A stretch of DNA of 64,000 nt from Owenia fusiformis (lineage: Eukaryota > Annelida > Polychaeta > Sabellida > Oweniidae), in assembly GCA_903813345.2 (NCBI GenBank), contig CAIIXF020000011.1, forward strand, positions 29,134,166 through 29,198,165, written 5' to 3'. Position numbers and translations under genes: made by a program. Each line of letters starts with the position of its first letter. Within the stretch, counting starts at the first letter, position 1. Below are positions 50,301 through 56,039 of this stretch, piece by piece. The notes beneath the pieces were generated by a model. It was given only the letters and a program-made list of their open reading frames with translations. It searched no databases and was not told the DNA's origin.

Positions 50301-53300
50301 GGTATGCTCCATATATTATTAAAAGTAACAGCCTGGTGAAGATATTTGCCCCATGTATATGAATAGAGCATCCAATTAATTAGACTAATTGTTTTCTACC
50401 CAAATCTGTGCTTGAATTTGGTTCTCTACTTTTCAGTAGTTTAGAGCTTTGTGTACGGTACAGAAATTAAATGCCCAAGATGCAAATACAGGTGTTGCTC
50501 ATTATGAACTTCACCTTTTGTATTTTTGTCTACATTTTCCAACAGCTACATTTGTAAAAATGTTACAAAAACTGAGCTGTAAAATTTTGATATTTTCTCA
50601 ACTTTACTGTCGTCTCATACACTACAAACCTCAAATCATCATGTTATATGCTGGTCATTTACTAAATGTAAATGCACTGATAGTGACTTTGAAGGAATCA
50701 ATTGTGAAAATCACACATTGAATTTGGTAAAATGTTGAATCTGCTGTAAAATTGTGAAATATCCAAGTACTCGTAGATTGGAAGAAATGTATTAATTCCC
50801 TAAAGATTTAAAGTCCATACGATAGGTTGTAATTGTAAATGATGGTACGATTGTAGGTATGATGCCGATGATGCCAATGGGTATGCTACCACCTATGATG
50901 TCTATGCCTCCTGGTATGCCCCCACGAGGGCCTCCTCCTGGAATGCCCCCACGAGGGCCCCCTGGTATGCCACCTTCAGTTAGTGGGCAGAATCAGTTAC
51001 CTATGGGGATGAGGCCCCCTCTAATGCAGGGAGGGTTGCCTATGATGCCTGGTGGTATGCCCCCTGGAATGCCCCCAATGCTACCACAGGGACCACCCCC
51101 TAAGGTAGGTCAGTTTGGAAACCACAAGATAAAACCATTTCCACATTTTATGAAAATGGACTTGATAGTTAAGATAACATTCAATTTCAGATATTCAATA
51201 AGGACCTCTGGTTTTAGTTCCTTTTTACGATACATAGTATACTGTATTGGGCCATGAATACACTAAATACTCAACTCTGTCCAATTCTGGCATAAACATT
51301 ACAACGTCTGTATATGAGCCAGAAACAACATTAAAATCAGCTACACTAGATAGGCACTGTGCTATAGCTTGACAAAATGCTTATGATTTTATACACCATT
51401 TGTGAGAAACCTGCATTGATTTGTTTCTAGGATGACATGCATCCACCTCCATCTAATTCCCTTGCTGCAGCCATACAAAACATAGTATCCAACTCCTCAT
51501 CTATCACAGCAGTTGCTCAGGGTCCTCCACGTGATGCAGGTCCAAGACCACCAGGCATGCCTGGTAAGTTAGCAGATACTCTCTTATTATCATCATGTAT
51601 GAAGCTGATTGAAAATGGGTTGAAAAATCCACTTTTCAAAGATTGCCATTCTTATGTATGTTTTGTACAGTGACTTGCTTTATTCATTATTTATCAATAT
51701 AAAACGAGGCCTATTAAAGTCAGGATTTATAACATATATACTAAAATTCTTAATATGATCTTGTTATGGCCAGCTTCTAGCATTTGGCATATCGTATAAG
51801 TTTTACCTGAAATTATGTCATATTACAATTATATTGTTGGTATTAAGTGTAAATGATGAAAAAGATCCAACTCTGAATGTTCATTGAAGAACATCATTCC
51901 AACGAACTTTTTAACCCTGATGCACTTCACAGCTCTTTGCAAAAATAAGTGATCATTTATTTGGTGAAAATTACTTATACTCACTTTCCCCTGTATCATC
52001 AGTTTTAATTTTAAAGAAAATTGTTGTGCTTTTTAGGTCAAATCCCTTTCCCCATGCCTCAGATGAGACCACCACTGCCACCAGCTACAGGTTTGTTCTG
52101 AAAAACACAATGAACTGTATTCTTAGATATATTCTGTTCATCACTCAAGTGTCTTGTATTGATATATTTGTCAAAGTTGAAAAAGCAGATGTAATAAGTA
52201 TATGTAAATGTTCAAGAAAACTTTTTGTGTTTTTTTATTATTTTTTAAAATGTTTTCTTTACCTTCCAGAGCCACCTAGTCCTGTTAATAGTAGAGTCCC
52301 CACAGAGAACACTGGTCCATTGGCACAGCGTATACAGACGATTGCCTCTTCATCTACCCCCATTAGGCCCCCTTCACGAGATGAGCCAGATCAGAATAAG
52401 AACCCAAACATCAACAGCATGTTAGAAAAATGGAAGAAACAGAATATTCGTAATGAGGAGGCTGCTATGGGTAATGCAGGTGGCGCAAATGTTAGGACAG
52501 TGCCATCTGTAGGTGGAGGCACACGTAGAACTCGATTCAGTAGCAACAATGATGATATGCCCAGCGATGGTCCAAAGTTCCAACAGGAAGAGCCTAATGT
52601 TCGTGTTTTGGATCGTACTTTGGAACCAATCAGGAACGATCCAGGAGGAGGGGGATTAATGGGGCCTAGACCTCAGTTTAGACCTCCATTCAGCCAGGAT
52701 AATGACATGAGGCAAGAGATCAGACCTCAATTCAGAGACAATGTCAGTCCTATGGGTCAACCCCCAAGTCAAAGCCCCAGGTCAGTGGGACCTAATATGA
52801 GCCCAATGGGCCCCAATGGCTTGAATAATCAACCCCCAAATAGTATGCTAGGACCTGGGCTTAGGATTGTGAATCGCATACAAACCATATCAAGCAGTGT
52901 GCCAAGTATGTTGAGCTTAGGACAGCAGATCAACACTGATGCCCCCATGCAACCTAGTATGTTAAACTTGAACTCTGGAGGAATTCGTAGCTCGGGCCCA
53001 ATTATAACAGAAATTCATGGCCAGCCTGTGCGTATACCTGATGGCCGTGGAATTGGACTAAGTATGTTGAGACCTAATGTGGAACAACGGAGTCCTGCCC
53101 CTGGAGGATTAATGGATCCCAACAATCGTGAAGCTCCCAGGATGTCCATAGGTGGTGCACCAGTAGGTCTAGTTCGTATACCAATAAATGGGAACCCTAT
53201 GACTCGTGGGATGATCCAACATGGTCCAAATGGTCCTATATTACAACAGATTCCTCAAACTGTGATAAGAGTGGGTATGGCACCTAGAGGTCCTGAAGGG

Positions 53301-55109
53301 TTTGCACGATTTGGTAGCCCAATGGGCCAACCAAGAGAGATGGGCCCACAAGGCCTTGGTGGATTAGGAGGACTTGGTGGACCCCCAAGATTGATGAATA
53401 TGAACATGAGAGGTGGGCCACCAATGGAGTTTAGGGGTCCCCGTCCTGGCCCTCCTGGAATGATGCGACCAGGTATGGTTGAAATGAGGCCTCAGTTTGA
53501 TCCTAGAGGCCCAAGATTAGAAATGAGACCCCCCTTTGATCATAGGGGCCCTAACCCCGGGATGGATATGAGACCAAGAGGCCCAATGCCAGGCAATTTC
53601 CCAGGAGAAAGACCTCCCAATATGCAACAAATGGAAGACTTTTTCAGAGGACCTGATGCTCGCGAAGACAATAATATGATGGAAAGACAAGATGGAGGAT
53701 TCCGTGGGAATGATAATGATAACAATGACAGAGATAGAGAGCGTGACAGATTCAACCGTGGAGAAAGAGATGAAGATCGTCGCAGTAGGGAACATGATAA
53801 CAGAGGTCGAGATAGCTTTAGAGGACGTGGTGGGCGAGACTTTGGGGGTGGAGATCGTGATCGTAGTGAGAACAAAGATCGTCGCTTTGGTGAAAGAGAT
53901 CGAGACATGAGAGACAATCGTGGAGATCGTGATATGCGAGGAGATCGAAGAGATCGGGATGAACGTCGGGACGATAGGCGTGATGATAGGAGAGATGATC
54001 GTGGTAGAGATAGAGATGATCGAAGTCGAGATCGTGATGATAGATATAAGGACAGAGATGAAAGGAATACTAATATTCGTGACAGGAGTGATCGTGATGA
54101 GAGATATAATAGAGATAGAGATCGTAGCGAAAGGGATAGAAGAGATAATCGGGATACTACTAGAGACAATTCAAGAGACCGTGAAAGACAAAGTTCAAGA
54201 GATCGGGACAATGCAAGAGAAAGGGATAATGACAATTCAAAAGATAGAGATAATAATAAGGATAAAGATACAACGAGAGAAAAGGACTCAAAGGATTCAA
54301 ACAATGAAAAAGAGGAGAAGCCATCTGTGAGTGAAAATAAAATAGAATCTAAATCTGATGACTCAGCTGAAAATGTTCCAAACTTTAAACCTGCTTTTAA
54401 GCCAGCATTCTCAGTTGAAGAAACTGCCTCACCACAAGAAACTAAAGTCCAAGATAAGGTAGAGGAAGTGGTCAAAACACCTGAAAAACCAACAGAACCT
54501 GCAGCTCCGTTGAAATTAGGTTTAGCTATTAAATTAAACAAAACTGTACCTTTAGATAATGCCCCAGCTTCTAGTGCATTTGGGGAGGATTCATCACCTA
54601 CTCATAAAATGAGACCATTATCTGATATGTTCGCAGATGATGAGGAACCCGCACCACAGTCAGATGCTCCTAAACTAGAGGAGCCAGTTAAGGTTATCGT
54701 CACTGAGGAAGCACCTAAAGTTATTGTGACTGAAGATCCACCTAAAGTTAATGTTGTTCAAGAGGATCCATTTAAGAAACCTGCTCCCCCAACGCTGGGA
54801 GATAGTCCCTTTAAAGTCCCACTTCCTGTGAGTCCTAAAGTATCTCAAGCAGCCCCTGAAGTACAAATTGAAACCCCAATGGTTGAAAATCCAATATTTA
54901 AAGCACCAGTTGTTGAAGTACCAATTGTTGAAGCACCAATTGTTGAACCACCAACTGTTGAAGCACCAATTGTTAAACCTGTTGCAGAAGTTACTGCACC
55001 CGTCATAGAAAGTGTAGAACCTACCCCAGAACCTGAACCCAAATCTGAACCTATAGTGGAGGAGGCCATGGAAAGTACCCCTGCTGAGACTGGAAATGAA
55101 GAAAATTGA
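20358..55109 (+). CDS. SCAF4/SCAF8 orthologue (SR-related CTD-associated factor)
   Basis: Nuclear RNA-binding protein that recognises the phosphorylated RNA polymerase II C-terminal domain. Human SCAF4 and SCAF8 suppress premature polyadenylation and aid termination. Exons: 20358-20387 (or 25522-25551 or 30687-30716), 39941-40069, 40766-40927, 41522-41639, 42307-42485, 43349-43531, 44383-44456, 44861-45008, 45262-45446, 46584-46676, 47005-47105, 47387-47487, 49581-49863, 50215-50301, 50857-51104, 51431-51563, 52037-52090, 52270-55109. All phases join, giving about 1715 residues (human proteins about 1150-1270). Order: CTD-interacting domain (1-140), acidic/Gln-rich coil (200-340), RS segment (390-435), RRM (470-545) with RNP1 RGCAFIVL, FWDVDVGTSFIPW after it, Pro/Met-rich (600-770), Gly/Pro/Arg-rich, RD/RE-rich (1240-1450), and a Pro/Glu/Val tail. 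The start MEAVRAFNNE resembles SCAF8. A single invertebrate co-orthologue of both is most likely. Confidence 0.95.
20755..21385. mobile_element. Foldback element in SCAF4/8 intron 1 (units 1-3)
   Basis: Imperfect inverted arms at about 20757-21000 and 21140-21385 share TATCCCGTTCCC, TGCCTGT(A/G)CGATTACAAC, ACTT(A/C)AGATACCTAC and TCTGGGT(A/T)TATCGGCAGAACG. Open frames at 20855-21070 and 21190-21387 are readings of the two arms, not genes. Copies in units 2 and 3 are at 25919-26549 and 31084-31714. Confidence 0.6.
21539..21925. mobile_element. MITE-like inverted repeat, 117-bp arms (units 1-3)
   Basis: Arm 21539-21655 is almost the exact reverse complement of 21809-21925. The ends read CCATTTCACTGCTTCATTTC and its complement. 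The loop is about 150 bp. The + frame at 21641-21910 crosses it and is not a gene. Copies are at 26703-27089 and 31868-32254. Confidence 0.72.
22011..22722. mobile_element. Truncated 'CAGTGTGTC' DNA element (unit 1)
   Basis: Left terminus CAGTGTGTCAGATAAG is present, but the right terminus is missing because the tandem junction cuts the element at 22722. The intact version is at 32340-33384. Confidence 0.65.
22723..22765 (-). pseudogene. Truncated MRPS6 exon 2 (unit 2)
   Basis: The splice acceptor and first 43 nt of exon 2 are kept, but the sequence then crosses the tandem junction. Reading on in the MRPS6 frame gives ...GAG ACG ATT TAA, a stop at the junction. Used as an exon it would encode only about 29 residues, and no donor site is kept at its original place. 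Confidence 0.88.
24398..24861 (-). pseudogene. Reverse-transcriptase relic (unit 2)
   Basis: Copy of the 19234-19697 relic with the same frameshift, carried by tandem unit 2. The shared frameshift shows it was already dead before the duplication. Confidence 0.75.
25188..25232 (-). CDS. MRPS6 exon 1 duplicate (unit 2)
   Basis: Identical to 20024-20068, with an intact ATG and donor site. A transcript from here would first meet the truncated exon-2 acceptor at 22765. To make full MRPS6 it must skip that and splice to 17601. Confidence 0.8.
25233..25521. promoter_or_regulatory. Divergent promoter duplicate (unit 2)
   Basis: Copy of the unit-1 promoter with both CCAAT boxes retained. No differences were seen by eye. 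Confidence 0.7.
25522..25551 (+). CDS. SCAF4/8 exon 1 duplicate (unit 2)
   Basis: Identical to 20358-20387 with the start codon and donor intact, so it can serve as an alternative first exon encoding the same peptide. Confidence 0.82.
27175..27887. mobile_element. Truncated 'CAGTGTGTC' DNA element (unit 2)
   Basis: Same left terminus and same truncation point as in unit 1, at the unit 2/3 junction. Confidence 0.65.
27888..27930 (-). pseudogene. Truncated MRPS6 exon 2 (unit 3)
   Basis: Same truncation and same in-frame TAA as the copy at 22723-22765. The acceptor site is intact. Confidence 0.88.
29563..30026 (-). pseudogene. Reverse-transcriptase relic (unit 3)
   Basis: Third copy of the same frameshifted relic, carried by tandem unit 3. 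Confidence 0.75.
30353..30397 (-). CDS. MRPS6 exon 1 duplicate (unit 3)
   Basis: Identical third copy of exon 1. Between it and the complete exon 2 lie two truncated exon-2 copies (27930 and 22765) and two further first exons. Confidence 0.8.
30398..30686. promoter_or_regulatory. Divergent promoter duplicate (unit 3)
   Basis: Copy of the unit-1 promoter with both CCAAT boxes retained. For SCAF4/8 this is the promoter closest to exon 2. Confidence 0.7.
30687..30716 (+). CDS. SCAF4/8 exon 1 duplicate (unit 3)
   Basis: Identical third copy and the one nearest exon 2. By distance it is the best candidate for the main first exon. Confidence 0.85.
32340..33384. mobile_element. Intact 'CAGTGTGTC' DNA element spanning the right edge of the tandem array
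   Basis: Left end CAGTGTGTCAGATAAG (32340-32355) and right end CTTATCCGACACACTG (33369-33384) are inverted repeats matching at 15 of 16 positions. Both sides carry the direct repeat TGTAA (32335-32339 and 33385-33389). There is no transposase frame in its 1045 bp. The 5-bp duplication does not settle the superfamily. Confidence 0.68.
33385..33514. other. SCAF4/8 intron 1, short spacer
   Basis: No gene. It contains a 23-bp perfect hairpin at 33481-33503 (CAGACTGACT, 3-nt loop, AGTCAGTCTG). Confidence 0.5.
33515..34953. mobile_element. Foldback element with about 128-bp terminal inverted repeats
   Basis: Left arm 33515-33642 and right arm 34825-34953 are near-perfect reverse complements; the left begins CTACTACTTTTTTCAAGGCC. 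The 1.44-kb element has no convincing coding sequence and carries a younger hAT-like insertion inside (33772-34378). It lies in SCAF4/8 intron 1. Confidence 0.7.
33772..34378. mobile_element. hAT-like MITE nested in the foldback element
   Basis: 607 bp, beginning TAGTGGTG and ending CACCACTA. It is flanked by a perfect 8-bp duplication, GCATTGAC (33764-33771 and 34379-34386). TAGTGGTG-type ends with 8-bp duplications are typical of hAT transposons. No transposase is present. It contains CTCGAGTAGA-like repeats. Confidence 0.85.
34954..36285. other. SCAF4/8 intron 1, no gene recognised
   Basis: Between the foldback and the TTGGCTCAC element. The segment near 35650-35880 (motifs such as TTCGCGATTTTACTACATTC) looks like a dispersed repeat. 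The 70-codon frame at 35678 has no recognisable similarity. Confidence 0.5.
36286..37255. mobile_element. TTGGCTCAC element family, copy A (5'-damaged)
   Basis: Related to 45464-46394 and 60306-61081 through CATTGGCCGCACAAATTA, the AGGTCA-rich middle and the AGGACCGTGGGTCCT end hairpin. The 5' hairpin is degraded. A 50-bp segment (TTCAATTTGACCAAATCTTT...) is duplicated in tandem at about 36840-36940. Confidence 0.65.
37256..37671. other. SCAF4/8 intron 1, internally repetitive
   Basis: Two related stretches of about 130 bp share GTCTACAGGTTTCCA(C/G)CCAAAC and GGTTCAGAACTGATTAG-like blocks. No gene. Confidence 0.45.
37672..37826. repeat. 155-bp direct repeat, left copy
   Basis: Matches 39531-39686 at all but a few positions, starting AATTGCATTCTATAACCATC. 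The two copies flank a GCCGCCATTTT-family element and a TACCCT MITE just upstream of SCAF4/8 exon 2. Confidence 0.75.
37978..38330 (-). mobile_element. GCCGCCATTTT-family element, short inverted copy
   Basis: Begins TATAGGGAACGCCTCCGTCC with CCGT repeats and ends GCCATGGCTGTTCGCTGGGA. These are the two termini of the 15350-17272 element in reverse orientation, with most of the interior deleted. Confidence 0.65.
38331..38870. other. SCAF4/8 intron 1, nothing recognised
   Basis: No exon, RNA gene or repeat recognised. Confidence 0.45.
38880..39250. mobile_element. MITE family 'TACCCT', copy 2
   Basis: 371 bp, nearly identical to 13405-13770. It is flanked by a perfect 9-bp direct repeat, AATAATATA (38871-38879 and 39251-39259), which fixes both borders and marks it as a recent insertion. 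Confidence 0.88.
39531..39686. repeat. 155-bp direct repeat, right copy
   Basis: Partner of 37672-37826. The copy differs by a few substitutions and a short insertion (GACAGTTTGTACC against GACCTGTACC). Confidence 0.75.
39941..40069 (+). CDS. SCAF4/8 exon 2 (CTD-interacting domain)
   Basis: 43 codons between TGTCTTTCAG and GTAGGT. It encodes LSAVYEVKPPISRQKM, then ITKLAIKSIKFYKHVVQ and VEKFIQK. KPPIS and the helix IKFYKHVVQSVEKFIQK are near-identical to SCAF8. Confidence 0.95.
40766..40927 (+). CDS. SCAF4/8 exon 3 (CTD-interacting domain)
   Basis: 54 codons: CRPEYKVPGLYVIDSIVRQ, SRHQFGHDRDVF and ITATFQNLFKCPSEEK. YVIDSIVRQSRHQFG is the signature of the SCAF CID. Confidence 0.96.
41185..41266. 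repeat. 82-bp hairpin repeat, copy 1 (SCAF4/8 intron 3)
   Basis: Begins AAGTGTAAATGATGAAAAAG and ends CTTTTTAACCCTGATACACTT. The ends pair imperfectly. Subfamily with a CAGATAAATTATG middle. Confidence 0.8.
41522..41639 (+). CDS. SCAF4/8 exon 4 (end of CTD-interacting domain)
   Basis: Encodes SKLIRVLNLWQKNSVF and SEIIQPLLDLAADP, the last CID helices. It ends one base into a Cys codon before GTAAGT. Confidence 0.95.
41870..41951. repeat. 82-bp hairpin repeat, copy 2 (SCAF4/8 intron 4)
   Basis: Same subfamily as copy 1, with a CAGATAATTTATG middle. Confidence 0.8.
42307..42485 (+). CDS. SCAF4/8 exon 5
   Basis: Follows TTACTTAG. It encodes EAAASEFMANKK, a Lys/Ser-rich basic stretch (KKEKSSRSKKESSED) that could be a nuclear localisation signal, and TVTQLLQAQD. 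Confidence 0.88.
42623..42733. repeat. Short local repeat, copy 1 (SCAF4/8 intron 5)
   Basis: CTGTGCTTGAATTTGGTTCT ... AGCTTTGTGTACGGTACAGA, about 110 bp, shared with 46708-46815 and 50406-50485. Confidence 0.75.
43349..43531 (+). CDS. SCAF4/8 exon 6 (Gln-rich)
   Basis: 61 codons, phase 0 at both ends. Gln/Leu-rich ELQLQQLQVLQQQLTAQ, likely helical or coiled, ending PPEFNK. Confidence 0.9.
43767..43849. repeat. 83-bp hairpin repeat, copy 3 (SCAF4/8 intron 6)
   Basis: Second subfamily: the middle reads CTGAATGTTCATTGAAGAAT. The ends are the same as in copies 1-2. Confidence 0.82.
44383..44456 (+). CDS. SCAF4/8 exon 7 (acidic)
   Basis: Encodes KLLEFDYGESDEEEEKKEN, resembling the KLLDFDYG region of vertebrate SCAFs. 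It ends two bases into a Gly codon before GTAAGT. Confidence 0.88.
44861..45008 (+). CDS. SCAF4/8 exon 8 (coiled coil)
   Basis: Acceptor AAATTTAAG, donor GTGAGT. Encodes LLNDPGLMQQIQQM, then LKQTQNLKNEIGQRQQMLEQ, a probable coiled coil. Confidence 0.88.
45262..45446 (+). CDS. SCAF4/8 exon 9 (start of RS segment)
   Basis: Acceptor TGATTTCAG, donor GTAGGA. It runs from STSAISSYSNNAPMG into DDRRSRRRRRSRSRSR. A transposon (45464-46394) sits 17 bp after its donor. Confidence 0.9.
45464..46394. mobile_element. TTGGCTCAC element family, copy B
   Basis: 931 bp bounded by a perfect 8-bp direct repeat, TTGTATTT (45456-45463 and 46395-46402). Both ends form hairpins: GGCTCACACAGTGAGCC at the left and AGGACCGTGGGTCCT at the right. 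A CCGT microsatellite lies at 45498-45578. There is no coding frame and no terminal inverted repeat. It inserted in SCAF4/8 intron 9 close to the splice donor. Confidence 0.8.
46507..46578 (+). repeat. 24-bp motif repeated three times at the exon 10 acceptor
   Basis: AGAGTTTGTTCTCTGACTTG plus CTAA, three perfect copies, ending five bases before the first base of exon 10. Each copy contains a pyrimidine-rich part and a branch-point-like TTGCTAA. Confidence 0.92.
46584..46676 (+). CDS. SCAF4/8 exon 10 (RS segment)
   Basis: Arg/Ser-rich SPRKRSRRSRSRDRRRSRSR continuing the RS segment, then donor GTAAGA. RS segments mediate contacts with splicing and polymerase factors. Confidence 0.88.
46708..46815. 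repeat. Short local repeat, copy 2 (SCAF4/8 intron 10)
   Basis: Full-length relative of 42623-42733, including the ACATCTTG(T/G)ACTTG end. Confidence 0.75.
47005..47105 (+). CDS. SCAF4/8 exon 11
   Basis: Charged LREKEREDDRIKREKERERR followed by HKGLPPIQENKLS, the lead-in to the RRM. Acceptor TTGTAG, donor GTATGT. Confidence 0.88.
47387..47487 (+). CDS. SCAF4/8 exon 12 (first half of RRM)
   Basis: VCSTTIWIGHIAKLTSEDEI carries RNP2 (IWIGHI) and is close to human VCSTTIWVGQL. It continues EAHGEVDQIH. Acceptor TTTTTCAG, donor GTAAGT. Confidence 0.95.
47740..47940. repeat. 201-bp direct repeat in SCAF4/8 intron 12, left copy
   Basis: About 90 percent identical by eye to 49270-49471. Shared blocks include GGAACTTGGC and CTCTGCACATCTTACCATTT. 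The pair flanks a foldback and a GCCGCCATTTT-family element. Confidence 0.75.
48226..48342. repeat. Inverted repeat in SCAF4/8 intron 12
   Basis: TATGTCACTATAGTTGCACA near 48227 is repeated in reverse complement near 48320-48340 (TGCAACGATAGTGACATA), with about 60 bp between. It is a probable foldback relic. Confidence 0.55.
48440..49008 (-). mobile_element. GCCGCCATTTT-family element, inverted partial copy
   Basis: Three cassettes with GCGATTTTGTTCATATTTGA, AAAATGGC(C/T)GCCATTTT and CATAAGC, ending GCCATGGCTGTTCGATGG, the reverse of the 15350 end. The CCGT-bearing terminus is absent. Confidence 0.65.
49270..49471. repeat. 201-bp direct repeat in SCAF4/8 intron 12, right copy
   Basis: Partner of 47740-47940. 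It ends about 110 bp before the exon 13 acceptor. Confidence 0.75.
49581..49863 (+). CDS. SCAF4/8 exon 13 (second half of RRM)
   Basis: MIPPRGCAFIVLKRRKDAAR contains RNP1. Then comes LKVAYAPGKGVKG, and FWDVDVGTSFIPW, the conserved block after the SCAF RRM. Human SCAF8 has INMIPPRGCAYIVM at the same splice boundary. Donor GTAGGT. Confidence 0.96.
50039..50121. repeat. 83-bp hairpin repeat, copy 4 (SCAF4/8 intron 13)
   Basis: Identical or nearly identical to copy 3, about 90 bp before exon 14. Confidence 0.82.
50215..50301 (+). CDS. SCAF4/8 exon 14
   Basis: LLSGESIVPITEQPPMPMMP, start of the Pro/Met-rich region. Acceptor TTTTTAG, donor GTATGC. Confidence 0.85.
50406..50485. repeat. Short local repeat, copy 3 (SCAF4/8 intron 14)
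   Basis: Shorter relative of 42623-42733; similarity fades after ACGGTACAGAAAT. Confidence 0.65.
50857..51104 (+). CDS. SCAF4/8 exon 15 (Pro/Met/Gly-rich)
   Basis: Low-complexity repeats of PPGMPPRGPP type. Acceptor ATTGTAG, donor GTAGGT. Phases match its neighbours. Confidence 0.88.
51431..51563 (+). CDS. SCAF4/8 exon 16
   Basis: DDMHPPPSNSLAAAIQNIVS and a Pro/Gly stretch. Acceptor TGTTTCTAG, donor GTAAGT. Confidence 0.85.
51845..51927. repeat. 83-bp hairpin repeat, copy 5 (SCAF4/8 intron 16)
   Basis: Nearly identical to copies 3 and 4, about 110 bp before exon 17. Confidence 0.82.
52037..52090 (+). CDS. SCAF4/8 exon 17
   Basis: Short exon, QIPFPMPQMRPPLPPAT, between TTTTTAG and GTTTGT. 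The phases fit only with exons 16 and 18. The apparent open frame through 52091-52269 is intron. Confidence 0.8.
52270..55109 (+). CDS. SCAF4/8 exon 18 (C-terminal half)
   Basis: 945 codons and TGA. It starts EPPSPVNSRVPTENTG, then INSMLEKWKKQ, then long Pro/Met/Gly/Arg-rich repeats (RGPMPG, GPPRLM). At about 53690-54310 lies an extended RD/RE/NR-rich tract (RDRDDRSRDRDDRYKDRDER). The tail is acidic with repeated APIVE/VEAP motifs. RD-rich tracts are typical of RNA-processing factors. The antisense strand is open here only because of the biased composition. Confidence 0.92.
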
Positions 55110-56039
55110 AATCAGTTTTAGTCGTAATACATTTTAGTCATGTACCAAAATGACAATGTCTTGGATAGAGGACATCCCTTATTATCGAATTCAAAATAAT
55201 AACAAATGAAATGTCATAAAAGATCAAATGAATAATGAATTGTCTTGAAGACATATTTGGGCGTGCATTGAATGCAGTGAATGGAATTCTGCTTTAATTC
55301 TATAAATGTATGTGTAATAATATCATCGACGATTCTGTGTTCCCGCAAATTTTCGTTACTTTATATTCAGCCACAGCTATTTTTGCTATATGATTTTTTG
55401 CCATTTGGAATGTCTTGTACATTTGTAATTTTTATGATCTGAAACTTTTCTACGAACTGTTCTGTAAACAATGTTATCATATTGCTCAATATCATAAACT
55501 TGTGATTAAAGTGTCCAAAATTACTTTCATACATTTTCCGAATGAATGACAAGGCACACATTTAAAATTTCTGTTCTTGTGTTTTTTGACAATGAACAAT
55601 TAGTCTACACTGTTTCACAGAAAAATTCTTGAGAAAATGTATGAAATAAGTGCATGGGTTATATTGAATATATTAGGTCCTGGAACAATACCAAAAACTG
55701 ATCCATGAGAAAATAGAAAAACAATTTTAATCCATCTAAAAGATTTTTTGAAAGATCCTTTAAAAAGAAATTATTTTTATCGATTCATCTTGCAGTTACT
55801 GCATCTTGTTCAAGAAATCTTTAAAAATGGATATAAATGATATTAAAGAGATCACCCATATTTGTAAATGGGATCAAATGGTGCAAATGAGTGTCAAATA
55901 AGCAGGGTTGTTAAACTCAGGGTGATTGTATGCCATAGTTACGCAATATGTTCAACATCCCTCGTATACAGATTATATTTTTCATGTTATTCTTCGATAC
56001 CATAGAGTATTGTTTTACACAAGTTTTTATAAAAATAAA
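55110..56039 (+). other. SCAF4/8 3' untranslated region
   Basis: AT-rich sequence from the TGA to an AATAAA at 56034-56039. A later AATAAA at 56518-56523 may extend it. No coding sequence is seen. Confidence 0.55.
56034..56039 (+). terminator. Poly(A) signal AATAAA, SCAF4/8
   Basis: Canonical hexamer about 925 nt after the stop codon, on the coding strand. An alternative lies at 56518-56523. Confidence 0.4.

Noticed and set aside
52091-52269. N-terminal extension of the long frame ending at 55109
   Set aside because: Flanked by a GTTTGT donor and a CTTCCAG acceptor whose phases match. The translated part is Phe/Ile/Cys-rich with no link to SCAF proteins, so it is intron.
53540-54541. 333-codon Ser/Leu/Arg-rich frame on the - strand
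   Set aside because: It lies exactly opposite the RD/RE-rich SCAF4/8 exon. GAT/CGT-rich sense codons read as Ser/Leu/Arg on the other strand, and no family or start context supports it.
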